DNA from: Actinomadura sp. CNU-125
GTDB taxonomy: Bacteria; Actinomycetota; Actinomycetes; Streptosporangiales; Streptosporangiaceae
Assembly: GCF_001942465.1 (NCBI RefSeq)
Contig: NZ_MKJY01000499.1
Coordinates: 1-44,450, forward strand
Direction: 5' to 3'
Length of the DNA: 44,450 bases
Shown one piece after another: positions 9,501-17,868 of this stretch. The position numbers and the translations under genes are program-made. Each line of letters opens with the position of its first letter. Position 1 is the stretch's first letter. Under the pieces are notes generated by a model. That model was not told the DNA's origin, made no database searches, and saw only the letters and a program-made list of their open reading frames with translations.

Positions 9501-9534
9501 ACGACCCCCGCCGGCGTCCGCCGGTGGGGGTCGT
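9501..9534. terminator. Hairpin terminator between convergent genes
   Basis: The arms ACGACCCCCGCCGG and CCGGTGGGGGTCGT pair along 14 positions with one mismatch or wobble, followed by a short T-containing tail. It separates the FAD oxidoreductase from the MarR gene. An 11-base G run follows at 9542-9552. Confidence 0.7.
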
Positions 9535-9556
9535 TCGCTTCGGGGGGGGGGGCGGT

Positions 9557-10015
9557 TCAGCCGCAGTCGTCCGGGGCCGGTGCGAGGGCCCGCGCCTCGT
9601 TGACCAGCACGGTGCTGCCGAGCAGGTCGAGCAGGCGGTCGCGGTCGTCGTGGCCGAGGTGCGCGGGGAGCTCCTCGACGCGGCGGATCGTCTCGCGGTG
9701 GAACGCGTCCGCGACCCGCTCGCCCGGCTCGGTGATCGCGACCTGCACCGCGCGCGCGTCCCGCGCGTCGGGTTCGCGGCGGACCAGGCCGTGCTGGGCG
9801 GTCCGGTCGACGAGGCCGGTGAGGCTCGACTTGGCCAGGCCGAGCACCTGGCCGAGCTCCCGCATTCCGTAGGGTCGTTCCAGCACCACGCAGAGCAGCT
9901 TGCCCTGCTGCGGGGTGAGCCCGTACTCCCGGCTCACCTCGGTGTAGAGCGAGTTCACCAGGAAGGTTATGCGTACCAGCGCGCCGCCGAGTCCGATCTG
10001 CTCCCCGGTGGCCAT
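9557..10015 (-). CDS. MarR-family transcriptional regulator
   Basis: 152 aa with a winged-helix core: YGLTPQQGKLLCVVLERP, then MRELGQVLGLAKSSLTGLVDR as the recognition region and LVRREPDARDARAVQVAIT as the wing. MarR dimers typically bind 15-20 bp palindromes and release DNA on ligand binding or oxidation. The ATG at 10015 is favoured since GAGGG lies seven bases before it. It is 38 bp downstream of the molybdopterin oxidoreductase, probably the same transcript, and convergent with the FAD oxidoreductase whose promoter carries two perfect palindromes. Regulation of that promoter is inferred, not shown. Confidence 0.88.
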   Translation of the reverse strand: MATGEQIGLGGALVRITFLVNSLYTEVSREYGLTPQQGKLLCVVLERPYGMRELGQVLGLAKSSLTGLVDRTAQHGLVRREPDARDARAVQVAITEPGERVADAFHRETIRRVEELPAHLGHDDRDRLLDLLGSTVLVNEARALAPAPDDCG

Positions 10016-10053
10016 TTCCATGCCCTCAGAATACGCGGGCGCGCGGCCGATCG

Positions 10054-12270
10054 TCAGCCCACGCGTTCGAGGGTGACGGGCACGCCGTTCAGCACCGCGG
10101 TCCCCGACGGCGGGTCGATCTCCCGTTCGTCGGTGACGACGTTGACGTTCACGCCCGCGTGCCGCCGCGCGACGTCCGTCCGGGTGCCGGGACGGTCGTG
10201 GCCCCAGCCGTGCGGGAGGCTGACGACGCCCGGCATGATCGTGTCGGTCGGTTCGGCGACCGCCTCGACCGAACCCGCCCGCGACGTCACCCGGACGCCG
10301 TCGCCCGCCGCGACGCCGAGCCGCGCGGCGTCGTCCGGATGCAGGTGGAGCGTGCACGTGTTGGAGCCGCGCACCAGCTCGGGGAGGTTGTGCAGCCAGC
10401 TGTTGTTGGACCGCAGGTGGCGGCGGCCGATCAGCACCGTCCCGGTGCGCGGCCCGGCCGCGAGCGCGGCGCGGAGCCGGTCGACGTCGGGGACGAGCGC
10501 GGCCGGGCACAGCTCGACGCGTCCGGACGCCGTGCAGACCACCTCGTCGAGGCGGGGTTCGAGGGCGCCGAGATCGATCCCGTGCGGGTGGTCGGTGCGG
10601 AGCCGGTCGAGGGTGAGGCCCTCCGGGACGGTGCCGAACGCGTCGCCGTACGGGCCGAGCCGCAGCATCATGTCGAGCCGCTGTTCGGTGGGGGTGCCGG
10701 ATCCGGCGAGCATCGCGCGCATCTCGCCCGGGTCGCGGCCGTGCACCGGGGATCCCTCGTGCGCGGCGGCCTTCGCGAGCGTCGACGCGATGATCATGTC
10801 GTCGAGGGCGGCGACGTCGCCGTCCGTCCCGGACGCCAGGAGGGCGAGCCGCGCGAGGATCTGCGCCTCGCTCGGCCGTCCGTCCAGCGGCACGGCGGGC
10901 GGCGAGAACCGGGCGTAGTTCCGGACGGCCAGGGCGTTGAGCGAGACGTCGTAGTGCGGCGTCTGGACGGGCCGCGGCGGGGGCAGCACGACGTTCGCGT
11001 GCCGGGTCGTCTCGTTCAGGTACGGGTCGACCGACGCCATGAACTCCAGCCCGGCGAACGCCGCGTCGAGCCGCGCGGAGTTCGGCGCCGACAGCGCCGG
11101 GTTCCCGCCGATGGTGATCAGCGCCCGGATCCGCCCGTCGCCCGGCGTCTCGATCTCGTCGGCGAGCGTGGCGACCGGGAACTCCCCGTTCACCTCGGGC
11201 AGCTCCTGGACGCGGCTGTGCCACCGGCCGGTCGTGAACGGCTTGCGCCGCCGGTACGCCGGGACGTGCGCGGCCTTCGGGAACATCGCGCCGCCGGGCC
11301 GGTCGAGGTTGCCGGTGAGGGCGTTGAGGACGTCGACGAACCAGCTGTTCAGCGTCCCGAACGCCTGCGTGGTGGTGCCCATGCGCCCGTAGACGGCGGC
11401 GCGCGGCGCGGCGGCCAGCTCGCGGGCCGTCCGGCGGATCTCCGCCGCGGGGACGCCGGTGACGTCCGCGACCCGTTCGGGGGCGAAGTCGGCGACGAGT
11501 GCGCGCAGCTCGTCGCGCCCGTTGGCGTCGGGCAGGTCGATCGCGAGGTCCTCGGCGAACAGGGTGTGGATCATCGCGGCGAGGAAGTACGCGTCGGTCC
11601 CGGGGCGGATGAACACGTGCTCGTCCGCGAGGGCGGCGGTTCGCGTTCGTCTTGGGTCGACCACGGTGACCTTGCCCCCGCGCGCCTGGATCGCTTTGAG
11701 CCGTCCAGGGAAATCGGGAGCCGAGCAGACGCTCCCGTTCGATTCGAGGGGGTTGGCGCCGAGCATCAGGAGATGGTCGGTGCGGTCGAGGTCGGGCACG
11801 GGGATGGCCAGCGGGTCACCGAACATGTGGCCGCACGAGACGTGCTTCGGCATCTGGTCGGCGGTGCTCGCCGTGTAAAGGTTGCGCGTGCCAAGCGCCT
11901 TGACGATCGCGCCCACGTACAGGGGTCCGGCGATGGAGTGCGCCGTGGGGTTGCCCACGTACACGGCGACCGCGTCCCGCCCGTACCGTTCGATCACCTG
12001 CGCGATCCCGGCCCGCACGGACTCGAAAGCCTCGTCCCAGCTCGCCGTGACGTGCTCGTCCCCCTTGCGGACGAGCGGTTCGGCGAGCCGGTCGGGGTCG
12101 CCGTCCAGGCTCCCGAGGGTCGCGCCCTTCGGGCAGATGAACCCTTTGCTGAACGGGTCGTGCACGTCGCCGCGCACGCGGGTGACGCGGTCCGAGTCGT
12201 CCAGGGTGAGCTCCAGGCCGCACATGGCCTCGCAGAGCGGACAGGTGCGGTACGCCGTGCGGTCGCCCAT
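10054..12270 (-). CDS. Molybdopterin-dependent oxidoreductase, FdhF/NapA-like
   Basis: 738 aa. It starts with a [4Fe-4S] motif (CPLCEAMCGLEL, fourth Cys in KGFICPKG), then the bis-MGD catalytic domain (AVYVGNPTAHS, LLMLGANPLESNGS, TVVDPRRTRTA) and a C-terminal cofactor-binding domain (GRRHLRSNNSWLHNLPELV, LHLHPDDAARLGV). The family includes formate dehydrogenases, nitrate reductases and many uncharacterised cytoplasmic enzymes. The position that often carries the Mo ligand reads HVSCGHMFG. No Tat signal or partner subunit is seen, so it is probably a soluble single-subunit enzyme with unknown substrate. The ATG at 12270 follows TTGGAG; the ATG at 12306 has no site. MarR follows it. Confidence 0.88.
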   Translation of the reverse strand: MGDRTAYRTCPLCEAMCGLELTLDDSDRVTRVRGDVHDPFSKGFICPKGATLGSLDGDPDRLAEPLVRKGDEHVTASWDEAFESVRAGIAQVIERYGRDAVAVYVGNPTAHSIAGPLYVGAIVKALGTRNLYTASTADQMPKHVSCGHMFGDPLAIPVPDLDRTDHLLMLGANPLESNGSVCSAPDFPGRLKAIQARGGKVTVVDPRRTRTAALADEHVFIRPGTDAYFLAAMIHTLFAEDLAIDLPDANGRDELRALVADFAPERVADVTGVPAAEIRRTARELAAAPRAAVYGRMGTTTQAFGTLNSWFVDVLNALTGNLDRPGGAMFPKAAHVPAYRRRKPFTTGRWHSRVQELPEVNGEFPVATLADEIETPGDGRIRALITIGGNPALSAPNSARLDAAFAGLEFMASVDPYLNETTRHANVVLPPPRPVQTPHYDVSLNALAVRNYARFSPPAVPLDGRPSEAQILARLALLASGTDGDVAALDDMIIASTLAKAAAHEGSPVHGRDPGEMRAMLAGSGTPTEQRLDMMLRLGPYGDAFGTVPEGLTLDRLRTDHPHGIDLGALEPRLDEVVCTASGRVELCPAALVPDVDRLRAALAAGPRTGTVLIGRRHLRSNNSWLHNLPELVRGSNTCTLHLHPDDAARLGVAAGDGVRVTSRAGSVEAVAEPTDTIMPGVVSLPHGWGHDRPGTRTDVARRHAGVNVNVVTDEREIDPPSGTAVLNGVPVTLERVG

Positions 12271-12435
12271 CGGGAACTCCAAACCGAACCGGAATCGGGT
12301 TCCCATGATGGCGCGTGATCGCCGCACGGTCCATGCCCTCGGAGGTAATCGACATTCCGGACGCGCGGATCGGTGCGCGGACACAAGGCGGTTATGAACC
12401 GCGCACAGCCGACCGGGCCCGAGGGCGGATGGAAA

Positions 12436-12461
12436 GGGGCGGCCCCGTCCGGGGCCGCCCC
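12436..12461 (-). terminator. Terminator for the catalase gene
   Basis: A perfect 11-bp stem (GGGGCGGCCCC / GGGGCCGCCCC) with a 4-base loop sits 22 bp past the catalase stop. Read on the minus strand it is followed by TTTCC. Confidence 0.7.
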
Positions 12462-12482
12462 CGGCTCACGGGCGGGGAGGGA

Positions 12483-13928
12483 TCAGGAGCCGTTGACGCC
12501 GAGGCCCTTGGCGACGCGGTCGCCCAGGTCCTTCTGGACGTTGCGCCAGTACTCGGCCACGCGCTTCTTCATGTCGCCCGTGACCTCGGGCGCGTTGGCG
12601 TGCAGCAGGATGTTGTGCACCATGCGGTCGCGTTCGGCCTCGCCGAGGACCTTCTCCCACAGGGCGCGGGGCTGCACGAAGTCGTCGTCCTCGCTGTGCA
12701 GCCGGTAGGCGCTGCGGACGATCTCGCCCGCGACCTCGTAGCCGTCGCCCGCCCACAGGTCCGGGTTCGCCTCCGGCCCGCCCGCCGAGTTCGGCGCGTA
12801 CACCGGGTCGCCCGAGTTGTAGTACGCCATCGCGCCGTCCTTGTTGTAGGTGCGGACGGGCGAGTGCGGGCGGTTGACCGGTAGCTGCAGGTAGTTCGCG
12901 CCGATCCGGTACCGGTGGGCGTCCGGGTAGGAGAACAGGCGGCCCTGCAGCATCTTGTCCGGGGAGGCGCCGATGCCGGGGACGAGGTTGGCGGGCTCGA
13001 ACGCGGCCTGCTCGATCTCCGCGAAGTAGTTCTCCGGGTTCCGGTTCAGCGTCCACTTGCCGATGGTGATCGGCGGGTAGTCGGCGTGCGGCCAGACCTT
13101 GGTCAGGTCGAACGGGTTGAACCGGTAGTCGGCCGCGTCCTCGAACGGCATGATCTGCACCTGCACGGTCCAGGACGGGTGGTCGCCCCGCTGGATCGCG
13201 GTGTAGAGGTCGCGGATGTGGACGTCCGGGTCCTGGGCGTCGGCCTCTTCGGCGGTGAAGTTCTTGATGCCCTGGTCGGTCTTGAAGTGGTACTTGACCC
13301 AGAACTTCTCACCGGCGGCGTTGTACCACAGGAACGTGTGCGAGCCGTACCCGTTCATGTGCCGCCACGACGCGGGGGTGCCGCGGTCGGTCATCAGCCA
13401 GGACACCTGGTGGGCCGACTCGGGCGAGAGCGTCCAGAAGTCCCACTGCATGTTGTTGTCGCGCAGGTGGTTGTCGGCGCGGCGCTTCTGCGAGTGGATG
13501 AAGTCGGAGAACTTCTGCGGGTCCCGGATGAAGAAGACCGGGGTGTTGTTGCCGACGAGGTCGTAGTTGCCCTCCTCGGTGTAGAACTTCATCGCGAAGC
13601 CGCGCGGGTCGCGGCCGGCGTCCGCCGAGCCGAGCTCGCCCGCGACGGAGCTGAACCGCACCAGCGACTCGGTGCGGGCGCCCTTCTGGAAGAGCTTCGC
13701 CCGGGTGAACCGGCTGACGTCCTCGGTGATCTCCAGGACGCCGTACGCGCCGCCGCCCTTGGCGTGGACGACCCGTTCCGGGACGCGTTCGCGGTTGAAG
13801 TGCGCCATCTTCTGGATGACGTAGTGGTCCTGCATCAGCAGGGGACCGTTCGGCCCGACGGACAGGGAGTGCGCGTCGCTGGCGGCGGGAATTCCGGCGT
13901 CGTCGGTGGTGGTCGGCCTCTCGGACAT
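12483..13928 (-). CDS. katA: Monofunctional haem catalase
   Basis: 481 aa, the usual size of small-subunit clade 3 catalases. It converts hydrogen peroxide to water and oxygen in the cytoplasm. Catalytic His55 (ERVVHAKGGGAYG), Asn128 (VGNNTPVFFIRDP) and haem-ligand Tyr334 (GRLFSYPDAHRYR) are all present. The ATG at 13928 follows GAGAGGAA; the upstream in-frame extension is Arg/Ser-rich junk. It is transcribed alone, ends at a strong terminator and has an AT-rich upstream region with an inverted repeat that may be an operator. Placement beside other redox genes fits an oxidative-stress role. Confidence 0.96.
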   Translation of the reverse strand: MSERPTTTDDAGIPAASDAHSLSVGPNGPLLMQDHYVIQKMAHFNRERVPERVVHAKGGGAYGVLEITEDVSRFTRAKLFQKGARTESLVRFSSVAGELGSADAGRDPRGFAMKFYTEEGNYDLVGNNTPVFFIRDPQKFSDFIHSQKRRADNHLRDNNMQWDFWTLSPESAHQVSWLMTDRGTPASWRHMNGYGSHTFLWYNAAGEKFWVKYHFKTDQGIKNFTAEEADAQDPDVHIRDLYTAIQRGDHPSWTVQVQIMPFEDAADYRFNPFDLTKVWPHADYPPITIGKWTLNRNPENYFAEIEQAAFEPANLVPGIGASPDKMLQGRLFSYPDAHRYRIGANYLQLPVNRPHSPVRTYNKDGAMAYYNSGDPVYAPNSAGGPEANPDLWAGDGYEVAGEIVRSAYRLHSEDDDFVQPRALWEKVLGEAERDRMVHNILLHANAPEVTGDMKKRVAEYWRNVQKDLGDRVAKGLGVNGS

Positions 13929-14013
13929 GGCGCGGTTCCTCTCTGTTCCACGGGGTCGACTGCTGGGGCTCCGGATGCGTGATCCGCTCCAACGTACCCC
14001 TATAAACACGAAT

Positions 14014-14031
14014 GATTCAAGAAAACGAATC
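14014..14031 (-). promoter_or_regulatory. Possible operator upstream of catalase
   Basis: In the AT-rich stretch 14001-14035, GATTC and GAATC form an inverted repeat with an 8-base spacer, and ACGAAT occurs twice as a direct repeat. This resembles a Fur/PerR-type AT-rich site in position and composition, but no Fur gene is nearby. Confidence 0.35.
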
Positions 14032-14202
14032 GTACAGGCTTAGCTCGATGGCCCGTCCGCCCCGGCCGGACGTGTGCGCGATGTCTCATCCGCATCACCT
14101 TTTGGACGAATCCGCAGGTCGCGGGGTGTCGCAGTGCTAGTCGCACGGCCCCGCGCATGGCATGCTCGTCCCGTCACGGGGAGCCCGAGCGGAGGCCGGT
14201 CC

Positions 14203-15342
14203 ATGAGCGAGGTGCGCGGGAACATGCGGCGGAACAGGATCGCGAGCAGCAGGATCGCGGTGGCCTTCGCGGCGGGCGGGCTGCTCCTCGCCACGGCGGC
14301 GTGCGGGCTGGCGGGCGGCGACACGCCCCCGGCCGCGGGTGCCACCTCGCCGGCGGCGTCGACGCCCCCGCCCGCGCCGTCCACCCCGGCCGAACCGGCC
14401 AAGGAGCCGATCGTGCTGGCGTTCGGCGGCGACACGCACTTCCACGACTACCTGAAGGCGCGCCTGCAGAAGCCGGAGACGGCGCTCGGCCCGTCCGCGA
14501 AGATCCTGCGCCGGGCCGACCTCGCCATGGTGAACCTCGAGACGGCGATCACCGAGGGCGGGAAGAAGGCCCCGAAGACGTACGCGTTCCGCGCCCCGGC
14601 CTCGGCGTTCGCCGCACTGAAGGCGGCCGGGGTGGACGTGACGTCCATGGCCAACAACCACGGCATGGACTACGGCGTGTCCGGGCTGCGCGACTCCCTG
14701 GCGGCGATCAAGAAGACCAAGTTCCCGACCGTGGGGATCGGGATGAACGCCGCCGAGGCGTACAAGCCGTACCGGGTCACCGTGAAGGGCAACAAGATCG
14801 CGATCGTGGGCGCCACGCAGGTGCTCGACGACAACCTCATCCAGGAGTGGACGGCGACCGACGACAAGCCGGGGCTCGCGTCCGCCAAGGACGTCCCGCG
14901 GATGGTGCAGGCGGTGAAGGAAGCCGCGAAGGGCTCCGACCTCGTCATCGTCCACGTGCACTGGGGGCAGGAGCTCAACCCCTGCCCGCTGCCGCGCCAG
15001 AAGACGCTCGCCCAGGAGCTCACCGCCGCCGGGGCCGACATCATCGTCGGCGGCCACGCCCACATTCCCCTGGGCGGCGGCTACATGGACAACGGCGCCT
15101 ACATCCACTACGGCATGGGCAACTTCGTGTTCTCCTCCGCACGAGGCCAGAGCGCGCGCTCCGGAATCCTGGCGCTGAAGGTGGAGAACGGCAAGGTCAC
15201 CACCGACAAGTGGATGCCCGTCCGCATCGAGAGCGGCATCCCGGTCCCGCTCAAGGGGTCGGCCGCGAAGGCCGAGGTGAAACGCTGGAACGACCTGCGC
15301 GAGTGCACCGGCCTCAACGCCGAGCCGGTCGCCGCGCCCTGA
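14203..15342 (+). CDS. CapA-family (poly-gamma-glutamate synthesis type) lipoprotein
   Basis: 379 aa. A basic N-terminus and hydrophobic stretch end in a lipobox-like TAAC with Cys34, so it is probably an exported lipoprotein, followed by a Pro/Ala-rich linker (to ~65). The rest is a metallophosphatase-like CapA domain: LAFGGDTHFHDYLKARL, VNLETAITEGGKK, SMANNHGMDYGVSGL, VIVHVHWGQE and IVGGHAHIPLGGG carry the metal-binding Asp, Asn and His residues. CapA proteins take part in gamma-polyglutamate export or cell-wall functions; the actual substrate in actinomycetes is unknown. GGAGG lies seven bases before the ATG. No capBC genes are nearby. Confidence 0.88.
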   Translation: MSEVRGNMRRNRIASSRIAVAFAAGGLLLATAACGLAGGDTPPAAGATSPAASTPPPAPSTPAEPAKEPIVLAFGGDTHFHDYLKARLQKPETALGPSAKILRRADLAMVNLETAITEGGKKAPKTYAFRAPASAFAALKAAGVDVTSMANNHGMDYGVSGLRDSLAAIKKTKFPTVGIGMNAAEAYKPYRVTVKGNKIAIVGATQVLDDNLIQEWTATDDKPGLASAKDVPRMVQAVKEAAKGSDLVIVHVHWGQELNPCPLPRQKTLAQELTAAGADIIVGGHAHIPLGGGYMDNGAYIHYGMGNFVFSSARGQSARSGILALKVENGKVTTDKWMPVRIESGIPVPLKGSAAKAEVKRWNDLRECTGLNAEPVAAP

Positions 15343-15382
15343 CGGCCGGACTCCCCACCGAGGGAGACGCCGGGCTGGTCCG

Positions 15383-15604
15383 GTGAGCAAGGACCTCCTG
15401 CCGATCGGCCGGTTCGCCCGGCTGTGCAGGCTCGGCGTCAAGCAGCTCCGGCACTACCACGACCTGGGCCTGCTCGCCGGCCCGGTGGGCGCGGGCGTGG
15501 GTCAGGCTCGGGTGGACGAGCGTTGCCGCAGGACGTCGAGGACCCGTTCGGCCCACCGGATGTTCTCCTCCTCGAACGCGATGCCGCCGAGGAGGGTCAG
15601 GTAG
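15383..15604 (+). pseudogene. Truncated MerR-family regulator remnant
   Basis: A GTG behind AGGGAGACG begins a typical MerR helix-turn-helix (LLPIGRFARLCRLGVKQLRH, then YHDLGLLAGP), but the similarity stops after about 33 residues. The frame then runs antisense into the 3' end of the PadR gene and stops at 15604. The dimerisation helix and effector domain are absent. This looks like the 5' stub of a MerR gene cut off by a deletion or rearrangement. Confidence 0.6.
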
Positions 15605-16065
15605 GGGCCGATCCGTTCGGCGTGCGCGAGGTGCTCGTCCTCGGTGCGTCCGTTCAGCAGGAGGGCGCGGAGCCGCTCGTAGCGAGCGAGCTTGGCCCGT
15701 GAACCGTCCGCCCGCTCGGCGACGGCGCGGCGCACGGCGGCGGCGTCGCCGACGTCGACGGCCTGCAGCTGGACGAGCAGTTCGTCGCGCATCGCGCCCG
15801 GACGGGGCGGCGCGGCGGTGAAGTCGTGCAGGGTGCGGCGCCCGGCATCGGTCAGCGTGAACAGCCGTTTGTCGGGCCTGCGTTCCTGCCGGACGACGCG
15901 GGCGGAGACCAGCCCGTCGCCCGCCATCCGGTCGAGTTCGCGGTAGAGCTGCTGCGGCGTGGCCATCCAGAAGTTCGCGACCGAGGAATCGAAGATCTTG
16001 GCGAGGTCGTAGCCGGACGCCTCGCCTTCCAGCAGCGCGGCCAGGATCGCGTGTCGCAGTGCCAT
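15502..16065 (-). CDS. PadR-family transcriptional regulator
   Basis: 187 aa. The N-terminal winged helix starts MALRHAILAALLEGEASGYD and includes ATPQQLYRELDRMAGDGLVS; the C-terminal half is a helical dimerisation domain (AKLARYERLRALLLNGRTED), as in PadR subfamily 1/Vir-type regulators. PadR proteins are usually repressors that control a divergent neighbour. Here the divergent neighbour is the NTF2-like gene at 16162, and the space between carries three copies of a GTTGA(C/G)TAT element. The ATG at 16065 has only a weak ribosome site (GACGGC), but the family alignment begins there. Its 3' end abuts a truncated MerR gene. Confidence 0.88.
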   Translation of the reverse strand: MALRHAILAALLEGEASGYDLAKIFDSSVANFWMATPQQLYRELDRMAGDGLVSARVVRQERRPDKRLFTLTDAGRRTLHDFTAAPPRPGAMRDELLVQLQAVDVGDAAAVRRAVAERADGSRAKLARYERLRALLLNGRTEDEHLAHAERIGPYLTLLGGIAFEEENIRWAERVLDVLRQRSSTRA

Positions 16066-16085
16066 GCCGTCAATGTACCAAGCAC

Positions 16086-16151
16086 GTTGACTATGCAACG
16101 AGTTGAGTATTGAGCTACTGTCGGCCGCACCTAGTGGACGAGTTGACTATG
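16086..16151. promoter_or_regulatory. Triple repeat in the PadR/NTF2 intergenic region
   Basis: GTTGACTAT occurs at 16086-16094 and 16142-16150, and GTTGAGTAT at 16102-16110. The last two are preceded by ACGA. The repeats fill the divergent promoter region and the last lies just before the NTF2-like gene's GGAGG site. A PadR binding role is inferred. Confidence 0.55.
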
Positions 16152-16161
16152 GAGGTGCGCC

Positions 16162-16554
16162 ATGCACGCGTTCCGGAAGGCGGTCGAGGCGGGGGACGTC
16201 GACGGCGCGATCGCACTGCTGGCCGACGACGTCGTGTTCGTCAGCCCGGTCGCGCACAAGCCGTACGGGGGCAAGGCGATCACGGCCGCGATCCTGCGCG
16301 GCGTCTTCAGGGTGTTCGAGGACTTCCGCTACGTCGGCGAGTTCGACGGCGCGGACGGCCGGGAGCACGCCCTGCTGTTCAAGACCCGCGTCGGCGACCG
16401 GGAGCTCGACGGCTGCGACTTCATCCGGCACGACGAGGACGGGAAGATCGCCGAGCTGATGGTGATGGTGCGGCCGCTGTCGGGCGCGAACGCGCTCGCC
16501 GAGGCGATGGGCGCCCAGTTCGAGCGGATCGAGCGCGAGGCCCGCGGCGGGTGA
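16162..16554 (+). CDS. NTF2-like / SnoaL-like domain protein
   Basis: 130 aa, a single cone-shaped NTF2-like domain: FRKAVEAGDVDGAIALLADD, VFVSPVAHKPYGGKAITAAI, GVFRVFEDFRYVGEF and a final beta sheet ending near ELMVMVRPL. Such proteins bind small ligands or act as isomerases/hydrolases; the reaction here is unknown. GGAGG lies six bases before the ATG. It is divergent from a PadR gene and probably its target. Confidence 0.8.
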   Translation: MHAFRKAVEAGDVDGAIALLADDVVFVSPVAHKPYGGKAITAAILRGVFRVFEDFRYVGEFDGADGREHALLFKTRVGDRELDGCDFIRHDEDGKIAELMVMVRPLSGANALAEAMGAQFERIEREARGG

Positions 16555-16677
16555 CGTCCCGTCCCCGGGTTCCCCCGCGCGGGTGAGCGGGCGGGTACCC
16601 GCGAGGGACGTGCCGGGACCGGCGCGGCGGCCAGCATGAAGGCGTCCTGACCAGCGCATCCGCTACAGGAGGCCGCC

Positions 16678-17238
16678 ATGACCACCGCCGCCCGTCCCGC
16701 CGCTCGCCGGGCGACCGAACGGCCCGTGCCCCGGTGGGCCGAACGGGTCGCGCATCTCGTCCCGCTGACCGTCCTGCCGTCCGGCCTCTGGCGGGTCGCC
16801 CTCGGCGTTGGCGTCCCGATGGGCTTCGCCGAGGGCAGCGACATGACGGACTTCCCGCACCCGATCGGCACCCCGTACGTCTTCGCGCTGAGCATCCTCA
16901 GCGAGTGCCTCGCGCTGCTGACGCTCGGGCTCGTCCGGCCGTGGGGCGAGGTCTTCCCGCACTGGCTGCCGCTGATCGGCGGACGCCGCGTGCCCGTCTC
17001 GTTCGCGGTCGGCGCGGCCTCGCTCGGTGCCGTCGCGGTGACGCTGATCGGCTTCGCGGCGGCCGCGAACTGGACGGACGCGATGGCCGCGCCGGAGGCC
17101 CCGACCGGTGCGGCGGGCGTCGTCATGACGCTCGCGTACGCGCCGTTCCTCGCGTGGGGGCCGCTGCTCGCGATCGTCACCGTCCACTACTTCATGCGCC
17201 GCGTCCGGGGAGCCGCGGAAACCGCCGCGGCCGCGTGA
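16678..17238 (+). CDS. Membrane protein of unknown function
   Basis: 186 aa with about four hydrophobic helices (around residues 27-47, 67-86, 105-126 and 141-165), short loops and a charged N-terminus. AGGAGG precedes the ATG. No named family is recognised. Its 3' end overlaps by 47 bp the 3' end of the convergent gene 17192-17698. Confidence 0.6.
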   Translation: MTTAARPAARRATERPVPRWAERVAHLVPLTVLPSGLWRVALGVGVPMGFAEGSDMTDFPHPIGTPYVFALSILSECLALLTLGLVRPWGEVFPHWLPLIGGRRVPVSFAVGAASLGAVAVTLIGFAAAANWTDAMAAPEAPTGAAGVVMTLAYAPFLAWGPLLAIVTVHYFMRRVRGAAETAAAA

Positions 17239-17698
17239 CGGCGGTGGGCTCGGGGGCGAGGCGGCCCGCGACGACGGCACCGTAGAGCAGGTGGTCGAGC
17301 GCGACGGCCGCCCGCCACGTCGCCCGGCGGTGCGCGGAGTGCTCGACGCCGAGGGCGGGCCCGACGACCAGCTCGTAGCCGAGCCAGACCGTCAGCCCGT
17401 ACGCCGGACCGGCCAGGCCGTGGCCCCGCACCCGGTCCGGCAGCAGGCCGAACAGCATGCCGCCGCACGACCCGTAAACCCAGTGAAAGACTTCGGTAAA
17501 CGCCTCGCGTTGCCGTTTTGTCATTTTCCTTACCCGGGGCGGGGCATGTTCCTCGACAATGGCCGCGGGCGGGCTTTCCTGGCGGGGGACGGCGGCGGCC
17601 GTGACGGTGCGCAGGCCGGTCATCGCCATGGCCGCGAGGGCCCCGCGCGCGCCCGCGCGAACGAGCCTGCCGTACCGCCGCCGCCTGCGCTTCCGCAT
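17192..17698 (-). CDS. Membrane-associated protein, DUF1440/DUF6789-like
   Basis: 168 aa with a very basic N-terminus (MRKRRRRRYGRLVRAGARG), one possible N-terminal helix, a Pro-rich spacer and further hydrophobic segments (GSCGGMLFGLLPD, GPAYGLTVWLGYELVVGPAL, LDHLLYGAVVAG). The pattern of small Gly-rich helices with a HxxYG element resembles actinobacterial DUF1440-type inner-membrane proteins; I hold that loosely. GGGGGAG precedes the ATG. It is divergent from the hydrogenase operon and shares the 17699-17868 spacer with it. Confidence 0.6.
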   Translation of the reverse strand: MRKRRRRRYGRLVRAGARGALAAMAMTGLRTVTAAAVPRQESPPAAIVEEHAPPRVRKMTKRQREAFTEVFHWVYGSCGGMLFGLLPDRVRGHGLAGPAYGLTVWLGYELVVGPALGVEHSAHRRATWRAAVALDHLLYGAVVAGRLAPEPTAVTRPRRFPRLPGRGA

Positions 17699-17764
17699 CT
17701 CGCTCCCCCGGACAACGGCATTCGCGTAGCGCGATTACAGCACGATGATCCGCCGAACCGGTAG

Positions 17765-17825
17765 GTGACGCCGTCACTTATCGGCAGGCGCCACTTACGT
17801 GGGCCGTCACCCCATTGCTATACCC
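17765..17825 (+). promoter_or_regulatory. Possible promoter and operator of the hydrogenase operon
   Basis: GTGAC-GCC-GTCAC (17765-17777) is an inverted repeat with 5-bp arms, followed by TTACGT (17795-17800) and, 18 bp on, TATACC (17819-17824) as weak -35 and -10 candidates. The operon's first ATG is at 17869. The assignment rests on position and weak matches only. Confidence 0.35.
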
Positions 17826-17868
17826 GGAAAAGGGCGCGCGGGGCGTTCCGTGCAGTGGGAGAGAGGCG

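Noticed and set aside
11800..11880. Selenocysteine or unusual Mo ligand in the molybdopterin enzyme
   Set aside because: No in-frame TGA is present; the HVSCGHMFG segment merely has Cys beside the usual position, and the ligand cannot be decided without a structure alignment.
10159..12318. Long plus-strand open frame antisense to the molybdopterin oxidoreductase
   Set aside because: Typical high-GC shadow; the opposite strand has clear MGD-enzyme motifs.
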